Assembly: GCA_947259315.1 (NCBI GenBank)
Contig: CAMYLR010000021.1
Span: 1-64,000, forward strand
Direction: 5' to 3'
Origin: an uncultured Gemmatimonadales bacterium
GTDB taxonomy: Bacteria; Gemmatimonadota; Gemmatimonadetes; JACCXV01; JAHWKZ01
DNA length: 64,000 nucleotides
This document shows, piece after piece, positions 16,989 through 27,877 of this stretch. A program made the position numbers and the translations under genes. Every line of letters begins with the position of its first letter. The stretch's first letter is position 1. Under the pieces are notes generated by a model that was not told the origin of the DNA, made no database searches, and saw only the letters and a list, made by a program, of their open reading frames with translations.

Positions 16989-18365
16989 TCACGCTTCGAC
17001 CACCTCTACACGCAGACGCGACTCGATCTGATCACGATCAATCAGCGCCGGCCAAAAAGCGACGATCTCTTGGACCCGTGGACGGCCGCCGGCGAAACCG
17101 GTGACGCTTGGCGGGCCCGATAGTATCAGCGGCGCGATCTCACGCGTAAACCGGTCGACCGGCGCGCGCTCGGCCGCTCTCACCGCGACCCGAAGCTCGA
17201 CCTCGGGAACGTCTTCCGCCGGCGGTCCGACCAGCGCGCCATGAGTCGCGTTCCAGCCGACGAATTCGGTGCGAATGACATCGAACGCCAACCCCAATCG
17301 GTCCAGCCGCTCGCGCAGCACCTGATCCGCGCGTTGCGCTTTTGCGACCGCATCAGGCCAGCCGTAGACCAGCGTTCCCACCGCCTTGTAGCCGGCGTTG
17401 TAGCTGATCGACACCTTGAGCTGATCGGTCCGCGGTGCCCCCTTTACGCCCGAGACCTTGACCCGATCTGGTCCGTCGGCGTCGAGCGAGATCGTCGTAA
17501 AGTCAGCCACACCATCGGGCGTGATGTACTCGCAAGGGTCACCCATCTCGTACAGGATCTGTTCCTTCACGATCGCCGGTGTGATGCGGCCACCGGTGCC
17601 GTCGTGCTTGGTGAGAACGAAGGTCCCGCCCGACTCTGCCTCTACGATCGGATACCCGATGTCGGCTAGATCGGGGATCGATTCCCAGTCGACCAGACAG
17701 TTACCGCCCGACGCCTGCGCGCCACACTCGTTGATGTGACCGGCGACGATGCCGTGCGCGATCCGGTCCCACTCGTCCGGCGCCCAGCCAAACTCGTGGA
17801 TCATCGGTCCGTACGTGAGCGCGGTATCGGTCGATCGGCCCGTCACCACCACCCGTGCGTCCTGTTTCAACGCTTCGACGATCGGTGCGGCGCCGATGTA
17901 GGCGTTGGCGCTTTGGACTCTATTGAGCACCTCCGAAAGCGGACGACCGTCGTCCATGTTGGTGAGCGCGTGTCCATCGTCGATCAGCTCGCCCAAGCGA
18001 TCGAGCATGTCGTCGCCGATCACGGTGCCGATTCTGACTCGCCCGCCGACGCCGGCCTCGCGCGCCGCCTCCATCAATCCGTCGCGGCACGCCTCGATGT
18101 TGACGCCGCCGGCGTTCGACAACACGCGGATGTCGCGCTCCACGATGTCGGGGAAGATCTCCTGCAGCAGCGGAACGAAGTCACGAGCGTATCCTTGCGA
18201 CGGATCGCGTGAACGCTGTTTTTGCATGATCGACATGGTGACTTCGGCGAGGTAATCGAGCATCAGGTAGTCGATCGGTCCACGGCGAACCTGCTCGATC
18301 GGGGCGTCCAGCCGGTCGCCCCAAAACCCCTGGCCACAAGCGATGCGGATCGTGTCGCGACCCAT
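16989..18365 (-). CDS. DUF1446/AtuA family protein (acyclic terpene utilisation-like)
   Basis: A 458-residue protein with the DUF1446 signature: [18 protein letters not shown] start, [47 protein letters not shown] and the late [16 protein letters not shown]. AtuA is needed for citronellol/geraniol catabolism in Pseudomonas; its reaction is not firmly known. Longer AtuA proteins carry an extra ferredoxin-fold C-terminal domain; here that domain is absent and encoded separately at 7894. Neighbouring enoyl-CoA hydratase and carboxylase genes support an acyl-CoA degradation role. Confidence 0.9.
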   Translation of the reverse strand: MGRDTIRIACGQGFWGDRLDAPIEQVRRGPIDYLMLDYLAEVTMSIMQKQRSRDPSQGYARDFVPLLQEIFPDIVERDIRVLSNAGGVNIEACRDGLMEAAREAGVGGRVRIGTVIGDDMLDRLGELIDDGHALTNMDDGRPLSEVLNRVQSANAYIGAAPIVEALKQDARVVVTGRSTDTALTYGPMIHEFGWAPDEWDRIAHGIVAGHINECGAQASGGNCLVDWESIPDLADIGYPIVEAESGGTFVLTKHDGTGGRITPAIVKEQILYEMGDPCEYITPDGVADFTTISLDADGPDRVKVSGVKGAPRTDQLKVSISYNAGYKAVGTLVYGWPDAVAKAQRADQVLRERLDRLGLAFDVIRTEFVGWNATHGALVGPPAEDVPEVELRVAVRAAERAPVDRFTREIAPLILSGPPSVTGFAGGRPRVQEIVAFWPALIDRDQIESRLRVEVVEA

Positions 18366-18412
18366 GAGTGGCGAAGCTATACCCGCCTATTCAGCTACGC
18401 GAAGGACTTTCT

Positions 18413-18562
18413 TCAGGGCGAGGGCTCAGCGGCGACCGTGTCGACCGGTGCGGGCGCCCACGGCCCGCGCTGAAACTGCGGTCGCGGCCACAACATCCCA
18501 CCGACGACGATGGCAAACGCCGCGACCACGACGAGGATTACGAGGATCATTCGTTTCGACAT
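18413..18562 (-). CDS. 49-aa single-pass membrane protein in the molybdoenzyme operon
   Basis: Not in the ORF track. The ATG at 18562 overlaps the TGA of the molybdoenzyme gene by one base (TGATG), so it is translationally coupled. The peptide starts MSKRM, has about 20 hydrophobic residues (ILVILVVVAAFAIVVGGMLW) and a proline-rich tail (PRPQFQRGPWAPAPVD). I recognise no family. Its position suggests a small accessory subunit of the molybdoenzyme-cytochrome b complex. Confidence 0.65.
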   Translation of the reverse strand: MSKRMILVILVVVAAFAIVVGGMLWPRPQFQRGPWAPAPVDTVAAEPSP

Positions 18563-19275
18563 CAGAGACCGGCGTACCAGTCGTACCCCCGGTCCTCCCA
18601 GTAGCCACCGGTGCGGTGCGACAGAAAGTTGATCTCGGTCAGGTACTTCACGCTCTTGTAGCCGTATTTGAGGCTCGAGTACAACCGCGCCGGCGCGCCG
18701 TGACCGGGACCGAGCAACGCGCCGTTCATGCCGACAGCGATGAGTGTCTGCGGGTGGAGCGCGGTCTCACGGTCCCAGCTCGACCAGTAACCGTCATCGA
18801 ACGAGCGGAAGTCGACGTACTTCACCGCCGGGTCGATGTTGACCAGCTCGGCCAGGTGCGAGAGCTGAACGCCGCTCCACTCGGCCACACCCGTCCAACC
18901 CTCGATGCAGTAGTGACGCACCCGCGTTGTCGTCATCGGCATCTTCAACAGATCGTCCAGCGACAACGACAGCGGTCGCCCGACCATTCCGCCGATGTCG
19001 AGCCGCCACGCAGCGGTGTCGGTCATCGGAACGGAGTCGCTGATGTAGTACGTCGGGAACGTCGCCGTCTCGCTCCCGGGCGGGTAGAGCTTGGCGCTGC
19101 GTCTGGGCGTCGTCAGCGCTTTCTGCAGCACCTCGTTCGGGTTCCACCACCACTGCAAGACGTCCTCGAAGGGTCCGCCGCGCCAGCCGCAGCCAGCGGT
19201 CCACAGACCGAGTGCGCTCGCGCCGGCCAGCTTCAGGAACTGCCGTCGATCGGACTCGCGCCGCTTACTCTCCAT
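18562..19275 (-). CDS. Molybdopterin-dependent oxidoreductase, MsrP/YedY-like
   Basis: A 237-residue sulfite-oxidase-fold enzyme exported by Tat (SDRRQFLKLAGASALGLWTAGC; the AGC also forms a lipobox). The molybdenum-ligating cysteine is in VRHYCIEGWTGVAEWSG, and GPGHGAPARLYSS and GYKSVKYLTEI are conserved family stretches. MsrP repairs periplasmic methionine sulfoxide; other members reduce other substrates, so the substrate is uncertain. It overlaps the upstream b-type cytochrome by 11 bp, which probably supplies quinol electrons in the role MsrQ plays elsewhere, though it is a different cytochrome family. Confidence 0.88.
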   Translation of the reverse strand: MESKRRESDRRQFLKLAGASALGLWTAGCGWRGGPFEDVLQWWWNPNEVLQKALTTPRRSAKLYPPGSETATFPTYYISDSVPMTDTAAWRLDIGGMVGRPLSLSLDDLLKMPMTTTRVRHYCIEGWTGVAEWSGVQLSHLAELVNIDPAVKYVDFRSFDDGYWSSWDRETALHPQTLIAVGMNGALLGPGHGAPARLYSSLKYGYKSVKYLTEINFLSHRTGGYWEDRGYDWYAGL

Positions 19276-19930
19276 CCGGCTTCTCCCGGTACGCGCCGAC
19301 GATCATCGACCGTGTCGACTCGCGATCGACGATCAGCGTCATGAACAAATGAACCGCCAGGAACGCGACGAACGCCCACACGATCAGAAAGTGCCAGAAC
19401 CGAGCCCAGGCGTAGCCGCCGATGATATCGGCCAAAAACGGTAGCGAGACCGGTTTCCAGATCGCGAACCCGGTGAACACCGCCAACGCGCCCAGCGTCA
19501 TCGTCCCGCTGTACGAAAGTTTCTGGAGCCCGTTGTACATCTCGTACGGCGGTTTGTCTGCGCGTAGCCGCAGGTAGTAGAGATGCATATGCCACGCGCC
19601 CTTGACGTCGCGCAACCGGAACCAGCGTCGACGCCACTCACCGCTGGCGAGCTGATACCCACCGTACACGAGCCCATTGACGATGAAGAACCACATGAGG
19701 AAGAAGTGCCACCGCAGACCACCCGCCAACCAGCCGCCGAGCCGCACCGCTTCAGGGAAGCGAGAACCGGCGAACGGGTAGCAGCAGAATGTCCCGCCGC
19801 GTTCGGCAAAAGCGGGGTAGGCGTGGAAGATCTGCAAACCGCTGGCGATCATGCCCAGCAACAGGACGGCGTTCAGCCAATGGGTAGCGCGGATGATCCG
19901 CGGATGATAGAACTTGACGCGGCGTTCCAT
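19265..19930 (-). CDS. Cytochrome b561-type membrane subunit
   Basis: A 221-residue integral membrane protein with about four to five helices. Haem-ligand histidines are well placed: RATHWLNAVLLLGMIASGLQIFHAYP, LRWHFFLMWFFIVNGLVY, WARFWHFLIVWAFVAFLAVHLFMTLI. This is the di-haem Ni/Fe-hydrogenase/thiosulfate-reductase cytochrome b family (Pfam cytochrome b N-terminal like). It is first in the operon with the molybdoenzyme and presumably passes electrons between the quinone pool and that enzyme. Confidence 0.88.
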   Translation of the reverse strand: MERRVKFYHPRIIRATHWLNAVLLLGMIASGLQIFHAYPAFAERGGTFCCYPFAGSRFPEAVRLGGWLAGGLRWHFFLMWFFIVNGLVYGGYQLASGEWRRRWFRLRDVKGAWHMHLYYLRLRADKPPYEMYNGLQKLSYSGTMTLGALAVFTGFAIWKPVSLPFLADIIGGYAWARFWHFLIVWAFVAFLAVHLFMTLIVDRESTRSMIVGAYREKPDGE

Positions 19931-20029
19931 CGGATAGTCCGTGAGCTTGAGGATTGACCGTGGTCGCGGACCTCAATATGATCCCGCCGAAACACGCCCG
20001 CTAACCCGTTCGCCGAAGGGGGGTTGAGG

Positions 20030-20719
20030 ATGCGACTACGACGACTGATCGATCTGACTGGATCCGCTCTGCTGCTGGCCATCGTGGCTTGTGCACCCAC
20101 ACCCGAGGAGCCCCCGGCCACGGAGGAGCCCCCCGCATCGCTCCCCGAGCCAGTCGTCACGTACCAGGGTGGCGAGACGGAAGAGGCCCGCGTCGAGCAC
20201 GGAGAGCTCATCGTCGATGTCGACGAAGCGCGATTGGCGCTCCATGCTCAGCATCACGCGCACGGAGTGATCGAGACGCGCAGGGTCCCGGGTTCGTTCG
20301 AACCCGCGGCGATGACCGAGATCAGCGACTTCGCGCTATCGAAAGACGATCTGGTCGTGATCAACCCCGGCCCCGGCGAGTACGTCCACGTCATGGAGGG
20401 ACAGCGCCACGGGTACCTGAATCTGACGGTGGGGATTACGTACACCGCGCCCGGCGGCGCCCCACCGATGCACACGCATCTGGGGGAAGAGGCCCACGTG
20501 TTGACCAGCAATCAAAAGGTCTTGTACGCCTTGGGGGACGATATCTTTGAGATGACGGGACCCTACGTCGTCAACATTCCGCCGATGGTGCCGCACTCGT
20601 TCCAGAACCTGGACGATCAAGTAGCTGAGCTAGTGGTGATCTTCCCAACCAACGTGTGGGAGTACGACGTGCTCGACTACTTCCCGTTCGCGGATCTCGA
20701 ATCAATGGAATCGAGGTAG
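20030..20719 (+). CDS. Cupin-domain lipoprotein
   Basis: A 229-residue protein with a lipoprotein signal (LLLAIVAC) followed by a proline/glutamate-rich linker. The C-terminal half is a cupin: PPMHTHLGEEAHVLTSNQKVLYALGDD is cupin motif 1 with two histidines and a glutamate for metal, and VVNIPPMVPHSFQNL is motif 2. It may be a metal-dependent enzyme or a binding protein in the periplasm; the substrate is unknown. ATG at 20030 is preferred over TTG at 20024. MscS begins three bases after its stop. Confidence 0.82.
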   Translation: MRLRRLIDLTGSALLLAIVACAPTPEEPPATEEPPASLPEPVVTYQGGETEEARVEHGELIVDVDEARLALHAQHHAHGVIETRRVPGSFEPAAMTEISDFALSKDDLVVINPGPGEYVHVMEGQRHGYLNLTVGITYTAPGGAPPMHTHLGEEAHVLTSNQKVLYALGDDIFEMTGPYVVNIPPMVPHSFQNLDDQVAELVVIFPTNVWEYDVLDYFPFADLESMESR

Positions 20720-20722
20720 CCG

Positions 20723-21592
20723 GTGGACGTCCTGCAACAGGTCGTGGAACGGTTGCGCGCCGAGTTCGCGCCCGACGCGGTGAGCGCGCAACTGACGAGC
20801 TTCCTCGTCAACGCCTTGACAGCGCTCGTGACGTTGACGGTGTTCATTGTCGTCTGGATGACATTGCGCGCATTCCTGCGCCGCGTCTTCGCCCGCTCTC
20901 GGCTCGACGAGACCGCCCAGGGCTTCGCGCTGACGGTGCTCCGCTACTTTGTGCTTCTGATCGGCATCGTGGCTGCCCTCGGTGCGTTCGGCGTCAACAC
21001 CGCATCGCTTGTCACGAGCGTCGGCGTGCTCGGTCTGACGATCGGGTTCGCGGCTCGAGACGCGCTGTCAAACATCATCTCAGGAATCTTCATTTTCTGG
21101 GACCGACCTTTCGTGATTGGCGACTTAATCGAGGTCGGCGACCATTACGGTCGGGTTGATCGCATCACGATGCGCTCGACGCGGGTGATCACAAACGATG
21201 GCAAGATGCTCGCCATCCCGAACAACGAGATGGTCAACTCGATCGTCGCTTCTTACACCAATTTCCCGAACCTGCGCCTCGACATCGCCGTCACTGTGGC
21301 GGTCGATACGAACCTCGGGGAAGCGCGCAGGGTGCTGATCGATCTAGTCGCTCACGACGACGACTTCCTGAAAGAACCACCGCCGCGGGTCGTGGTGACT
21401 GCGCTCAACGACTACAACGTGGCGCTGGAGCTCCAGGTGTGGCTCGAGCATGAGCGCAGCCACGTCACGAAGCGCTTTGCGCTGCGCGAGGCAGCGTTTG
21501 AGGCGTTGAACGCAGCCGGGATCGAAATGCCGTTCGAGACGCTGGCGCTGCAACCGATCGAGGTTGGCAGCAAGACTAGCGAAACGAACTGA
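20723..21592 (+). CDS. MscS-family small-conductance mechanosensitive channel
   Basis: A 289-residue inner-membrane channel. After one or two N-terminal helices comes the pore-lining TM3 (FGVNTASLVTSVGVLGLTIGFAARDALSNIISG) and the beta domain (RPFVIGDLIEVGDHYGRVDRITMRSTRV, IPNNEMVNSIVASYTN). It releases osmolytes on hypo-osmotic shock. The GTG start follows the cupin stop by three bases, so the two genes are probably co-transcribed. Length is close to E. coli MscS. Confidence 0.93.
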   Translation: MDVLQQVVERLRAEFAPDAVSAQLTSFLVNALTALVTLTVFIVVWMTLRAFLRRVFARSRLDETAQGFALTVLRYFVLLIGIVAALGAFGVNTASLVTSVGVLGLTIGFAARDALSNIISGIFIFWDRPFVIGDLIEVGDHYGRVDRITMRSTRVITNDGKMLAIPNNEMVNSIVASYTNFPNLRLDIAVTVAVDTNLGEARRVLIDLVAHDDDFLKEPPPRVVVTALNDYNVALELQVWLEHERSHVTKRFALREAAFEALNAAGIEMPFETLALQPIEVGSKTSETN

Positions 21593-23227
<1,635 letters not shown>

Positions 23228-23402
23228 GGCCGTGGAGTGAAGATATCTCGGGTCCTCTAGGACGCTAGCGAACGACTCATCGAATCGTTCAAGGATTGTT
23301 CAACCCTCCGCAACGATCTGTTCACAACTCACCAATAGAATAGTGCCATACGACTCCCGGCCGGCGGGGACAACCGGTCTGGGGGCGATACGGAACCGGG
23401 CG

Positions 23403-23435
23403 GACGCCGTCATGTCAACCGCAGGCGACGGCGTC
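23403..23435 (+). promoter_or_regulatory. Inverted repeat in the leader of the TonB receptor gene
   Basis: A perfect 9-bp inverted repeat, GACGCCGTC at 23403-23411 and GACGGCGTC at 23427-23435 with a 15-base loop, lies 65 bp before the receptor start. It could be an operator or an RNA hairpin in the leader. It has no T run, so it is not a terminator. Nothing else was recognised in the 272-bp gap 23228-23499. Confidence 0.35.
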
Positions 23436-23499
23436 GCGCCCGCTTTCCACACAAAACCGACCCGCCTTACGTAACGGGTAGACGAAGGAGAAATGAAAC

Positions 23500-26301
23500 A
23501 TGAGGCACACGCGTCCGTTGCTGATCACCGCACTCGCCATAGCGGCAGCCCTGGCGCCACTAGCGACTTCAAATGCCCAGGAAGTTCTTCAAGGCAGCGT
23601 CTTCGACGCCTCCACCGGTGAACCGCTGATCGGTGCCCAGGTAGCGATCGAAGGCACCGACAGCGGTGCGATCACCGATGTCGACGGCCGCTACCGGCTT
23701 CAGCTTCATCCGGGTTCGTATGACCTCCGGGTCGTGTACCTCGGGTATCGTGACAAGATCGTCGAGGGCGTCACCGTTGAGCCGGCTGGAGTGACCTTCC
23801 AGGACGTCGCCCTCGAGCCCGATGTGATTCAAACCGAAGAGATCGAGGTCGTGATCTCGGCCGAGGCCGAACGTGGATCGATCATCGGCGCGCTCGCCCG
23901 GCAACGGCGGTCGACCAACGTCGTCAACGGGATATCGGCCGAAGAGATCGCCGGTGCTCCCGCATCGAACGCGGCGGATGCGATCAAGCGCGTCTCGAGC
24001 ACGTCGCTGGTCGACAATCGTTACGTCTACGTGCGCGGTCTGGGCGAGCGGTACAGCGTCTCTCAGGTCGACGGCAGCACGCTGCCGACGCCGGAACCCG
24101 AAAAGCGCGTGCTCCCGCTCGACATCTTCCCGGCCAACATGGTCGAGAGCTTGTTCACCGTGAAGTCGTACACCGCCGATCTACCAGGCGATTTCGCCGG
24201 CGGGTTGATCGACATCCAGACGAAGGACATCCCCGAATACGGCTTCTTCACGTTCAGCACCGGCGTCGGGTACAACAGCAACCTGAGCGACATGAACCGG
24301 CTCGACTACGAGGGCAGCGACCTCGATTGGCTCGGGTTCGACAACGGTGCGCGATTGTTGCCCAAGGGGTTTCCTGACCGGATCCCGCCGAGCGCAACCG
24401 ATGGTGAGCGCGCCGATCTCCACAGCCGCTTCGACGGTGATTTTGTGCTGTCCTCGGAGTCGATCGGGTTTGGCGACGTCAACAAGTCGTTCAGCATGTC
24501 GACCGGCAGCCCGGTGAACTGGTTCGGAAAAGAGGGCGGTTACCTGCTCGGTGTCAACTACTCGATCTCGACCAACGCCCGCGAGCAAGAGGAGTTCTTC
24601 CCGACGCTCGAGGAAGGCCGCGACCAGTACGACTTCGACACGACGATCGGCACCCGTGAGGTATCGTGGGGCGCAATCGGCAGCTACAGCATCAACACGT
24701 CGCCGACGAGCCGACTCTCGTTCAAGACGATGGTCACCCACAGTGGTGACGACGAAGCGCGCTTCGTGGAGGGGCCGTTCGACCAATCGACCAGCGGCTT
24801 TGGGCAGATCACCCGCTTTCAGTTCATTGAACGGACACTGGTCAACACCAAGACGACATACGAGCAGAAATCGGGCTGGCTCGGCGACTCCAAGTTGACG
24901 TGGGACGGCTCGTACGCGCTCGCGCAGCGCGAGGAGCCCGACACGCGGCAGACGTCTTTTGTCGCCACCGAAGAAGGCGGTGAGTTCTTCTTCAACGAAG
25001 CCGGCAACAACAGCCGCTTTTTCTCAAATTTGACCGACCACATGTTCCAAGGTGGGATCAAGTCCGAGAGCCAATTCGATCTGTTTGGCGACCGCGCTGT
25101 GCTCGACACAGGGGTTCGGGGGGGATACCGGACGCGTGACTTCGAGGCCCGGAGATTTGCCTACGAAGGCGCTCGGTCCAGCGTGCGGTCACTCCCCCCG
25201 ACCGAGCTGTTTACTAGCGACAACATCCGCACCGGGAACATCGAGTTCCTCGACGTTACCGAGCCCAACGACGAGTACGACGCGACCGAGCTCACCGCCG
25301 CCGGATACGGAAGCTTGCGGCTCGGTCTGTCGTCGACCGTGGCGTTGACCTCGGGCCTCCGGGTCGAGTACAACGACACCGACGTCGAGTCGTTCGACCC
25401 GCGGACGGCGACCAAGATCACCGCGCTCAGCGCCGATCTCACCACCTGGGAGTTTCTACCCTCGGTGGCGATGCAGTGGGACGCGACGCCGCAGCAGACG
25501 GTCCGCGCCGGGGTGGCGCGTACGATCGTCCGACCCCAGTTCCGTGAGCTCGCTCCGTTCCGTTATGACAACTATCTGGAGTCGACGCTCGGCAACCCGT
25601 TTCTCGAGAACGGTGAGATCTACAACATCGATGCCCGGTGGTCGTGGTACCCGACGCTCGGAGAAGTGCTCTCGTTCGGCGCATTCTACAAGATCTTCAA
25701 CGACCCGATTGAGATCGTTCGCCTTCCGACCGGCGGCGCGAGCCTCGGCACACCCGAGCCGTACAACGGCCCGTCCGCCGAGACGTACGGATTCGAGATC
25801 GAGCTTCGAAACGATCTCGGTCGATGGACGCCTCTCACCGGTCTTGGTATCACCGCCAACCTGACGATCGCTGAGTCGAACGTCGATCAGGATGAGCCGG
25901 TGGAAGTGTTCAGCGGCGGCAGCAGCAGCGATACGGCGACAATTCTCGACCCGGCCGTGTTCACCAACGCTTCGCGGCCGATGGTGAACCAGTCTGACTT
26001 CCTCATCAACGCGTCGCTGAACTACGCGACACCGGGCGGCCGCTCCGAAGTGACGTTGCTCTACAACGGCGTCGGGGAGCGACTCTCGCAGGTCGGAGTC
26101 CAGGGATTCGACGACATCTTCGAGCAGACGCGTCACGTGTTCGACTTGACGTTCGAACAACGCATCAACGGTGCGTTCAATCTCAAGTTCGCGCTCGCCA
26201 ACCTCACCGACGAGCCGTACGAGTTCAAGATCGGAGACGACACGACCGAGAAGTACAAGTCGGGCCGGGAAGGCTCCGTGAAGATCTCTTACTCGTTCTG
26301 A
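23500..26301 (+). CDS. TonB-dependent outer-membrane receptor
   Basis: A 933-residue receptor. Order: signal peptide (to SNAQ), carboxypeptidase-regulatory-like domain (~28-110; GEPLIGAQVAIEGTDSGAITD), a long plug (SAEEIAGAPASNAADAIKRV, YVYVRGLGERYSVSQVDG, DLPGDFAGGLIDIQTKDIP) and a barrel closing with GREGSVKISYSF. It resembles the receptors often paired with a secreted or surface beta-helix lipoprotein, and such a gene follows after 50 bp. The substrate is unknown. AAGGAG precedes the ATG. Confidence 0.94.
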   Translation: MRHTRPLLITALAIAAALAPLATSNAQEVLQGSVFDASTGEPLIGAQVAIEGTDSGAITDVDGRYRLQLHPGSYDLRVVYLGYRDKIVEGVTVEPAGVTFQDVALEPDVIQTEEIEVVISAEAERGSIIGALARQRRSTNVVNGISAEEIAGAPASNAADAIKRVSSTSLVDNRYVYVRGLGERYSVSQVDGSTLPTPEPEKRVLPLDIFPANMVESLFTVKSYTADLPGDFAGGLIDIQTKDIPEYGFFTFSTGVGYNSNLSDMNRLDYEGSDLDWLGFDNGARLLPKGFPDRIPPSATDGERADLHSRFDGDFVLSSESIGFGDVNKSFSMSTGSPVNWFGKEGGYLLGVNYSISTNAREQEEFFPTLEEGRDQYDFDTTIGTREVSWGAIGSYSINTSPTSRLSFKTMVTHSGDDEARFVEGPFDQSTSGFGQITRFQFIERTLVNTKTTYEQKSGWLGDSKLTWDGSYALAQREEPDTRQTSFVATEEGGEFFFNEAGNNSRFFSNLTDHMFQGGIKSESQFDLFGDRAVLDTGVRGGYRTRDFEARRFAYEGARSSVRSLPPTELFTSDNIRTGNIEFLDVTEPNDEYDATELTAAGYGSLRLGLSSTVALTSGLRVEYNDTDVESFDPRTATKITALSADLTTWEFLPSVAMQWDATPQQTVRAGVARTIVRPQFRELAPFRYDNYLESTLGNPFLENGEIYNIDARWSWYPTLGEVLSFGAFYKIFNDPIEIVRLPTGGASLGTPEPYNGPSAETYGFEIELRNDLGRWTPLTGLGITANLTIAESNVDQDEPVEVFSGGSSSDTATILDPAVFTNASRPMVNQSDFLINASLNYATPGGRSEVTLLYNGVGERLSQVGVQGFDDIFEQTRHVFDLTFEQRINGAFNLKFALANLTDEPYEFKIGDDTTEKYKSGREGSVKISYSF

Positions 26302-26351
26302 CGGTTTGCGATCTCGATAATCACAAGCACAAAGGAGAGGGAAAAACCAGT

Positions 26352-27806
26352 ATGAAGCATTTAGCACGTAAGCTCGTACCGTTTGTACTCGGTGGTCTCG
26401 TCGCCATCACGCTCGTAGCGTGCAACGACGACGACGATGGCCCAGTTGGAAACGGCGGAAACGGCGGCAATGGTGGTAACGGTGGCTCCAACGTCGTCGT
26501 CCTGACTGGCGACATTCGCGGGACCCGGACCCTCTCGCCCGATTCGATCTACGTCATCGAAGGCTTCCTCGAGGTGCAACCCGGCGGCACGTTGATCGTC
26601 CCGGCGGGCACCGACTTGATCAGCGATACCAACACGCGTGGCTCGATCGTCACGCTAGCGGCGGTGGGCGACGACCCGAGCGGGCGGCTCGTCGTACAGG
26701 GGACCGCCGCCGCGCCGGTGATCTTTCGGCCCGGTACGGCGGCGCAAGCTGCCGCCGGTCTAGTGCCGGCTCAAGCCGAAAGCTGTGACCGTGGTGAAGC
26801 CGGCGGGATCGTGATGCACGGCGAAGCACCGATCAACCCGCTCGGCGGAACCGCCGTATCGGAGGGCGTAGCGCGTCCGTTCGGCGGCGACAACCCGGCT
26901 GACAACAGCGGCGACATCCAGTACCTGGTGATCCTCTGCGGTGGCGTCAAGGTGACGCCCGATAACGAGATCAACGGGCTCACGATGGCCGGTGTGGGCA
27001 GCGGGACGCGCGTCAGCTTCGTCCAGGCCCACCTTATCGCCGACGATGGCTTTGAGTGGTTCGGCGGCACCGTCAACGGTGACCACCTCGTCAGCTCTGG
27101 TAACGACGACGACGCGTTCGACTGCGACTTCGGCTGGAACGGCACGGTGCAGTTCTTCGTGGCCGTCCAGGATCCGGGTCTAGCCAACCGCGGTATGGAG
27201 TGCGACAACGACGGTAACGGCAGCGACAACGCACCGATCACCGAGCCCACGATGCTCAACGGCACGTGGATCGGCACCGGCGTGGAGCGCGCCAACAGCG
27301 AGACCAACGACGGTCTCTACCTGCGGCGGAACTCGGCACCAAAGATCAACAACGTCATCATCTCCAACTTCGGCAACATCGGCATCGTCGTCGACGGCAG
27401 CGCGTCGAAGAACCAGGCGATGACCGGTAACTTGATCGTCGATCACGCCCTGTTCTTCAACAATCTGCGTCTTGCGGCACCCGCCAACCTGCAGGTCGCG
27501 CAGGGTGACCCCCTGACGAACATCAGCTTCCGGTTGAGCGGTGAGTACACCTCGACCGATGTGCCGTCTGCGTTCGGTGGAGGGACGTACATCGAAGGCG
27601 ATCCGCTGTTCCCCACACCAGTGAGCAATGCATGGTCCGGGGCCTGTCCGAACCTGGTGCCCGGCGCCGGCTCGCCGGCGCTCGATGCGGCCAACGCCAC
27701 GACGCCGAGCGGACCGGGCGTCGTCGACGGTTCCGCGAACTACCTCGGTGCGTTCGGCGGTGTCGACTGGATGTGCCAATGGACGCTCTGGCAGCAAGCT
27801 CAGTAA
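26352..27806 (+). CDS. Lipoprotein with predicted beta-helix fold, partner of the TonB receptor
   Basis: A 484-residue protein with a lipoprotein signal (VAITLVAC), an acidic NDDDDG stretch and a glycine-asparagine repeat linker (GNGGNGGNGG). The mature part has the regular turns of a right-handed beta-helix: GTRTLSPDSIYVIEGFLEVQPGG, TLIVPAGTDL, ADDGFEWFGGTVNGDHL, NDDDAFDCDFGWNGT. It has no protease or glycosidase motif I recognise. Co-location with the receptor suggests a surface substrate-capturing component. Preceded by AAAGGAGAGG. Confidence 0.82.
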   Translation: MKHLARKLVPFVLGGLVAITLVACNDDDDGPVGNGGNGGNGGNGGSNVVVLTGDIRGTRTLSPDSIYVIEGFLEVQPGGTLIVPAGTDLISDTNTRGSIVTLAAVGDDPSGRLVVQGTAAAPVIFRPGTAAQAAAGLVPAQAESCDRGEAGGIVMHGEAPINPLGGTAVSEGVARPFGGDNPADNSGDIQYLVILCGGVKVTPDNEINGLTMAGVGSGTRVSFVQAHLIADDGFEWFGGTVNGDHLVSSGNDDDAFDCDFGWNGTVQFFVAVQDPGLANRGMECDNDGNGSDNAPITEPTMLNGTWIGTGVERANSETNDGLYLRRNSAPKINNVIISNFGNIGIVVDGSASKNQAMTGNLIVDHALFFNNLRLAAPANLQVAQGDPLTNISFRLSGEYTSTDVPSAFGGGTYIEGDPLFPTPVSNAWSGACPNLVPGAGSPALDAANATTPSGPGVVDGSANYLGAFGGVDWMCQWTLWQQAQ

Positions 27807-27877
27807 CACGGCAAGACTGCGGGGGCTACCCGAACCGGGGGGGGCGTGCTCGACGCCGCTCCTCTCGGTTCCCCGCG

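Noticed and set aside
26439-26490. Tandem DNA repeat or CRISPR-like array
   Set aside because: It is the codon-level repeat of a Gly-Gly-Asn linker inside the lipoprotein gene, without spacers.
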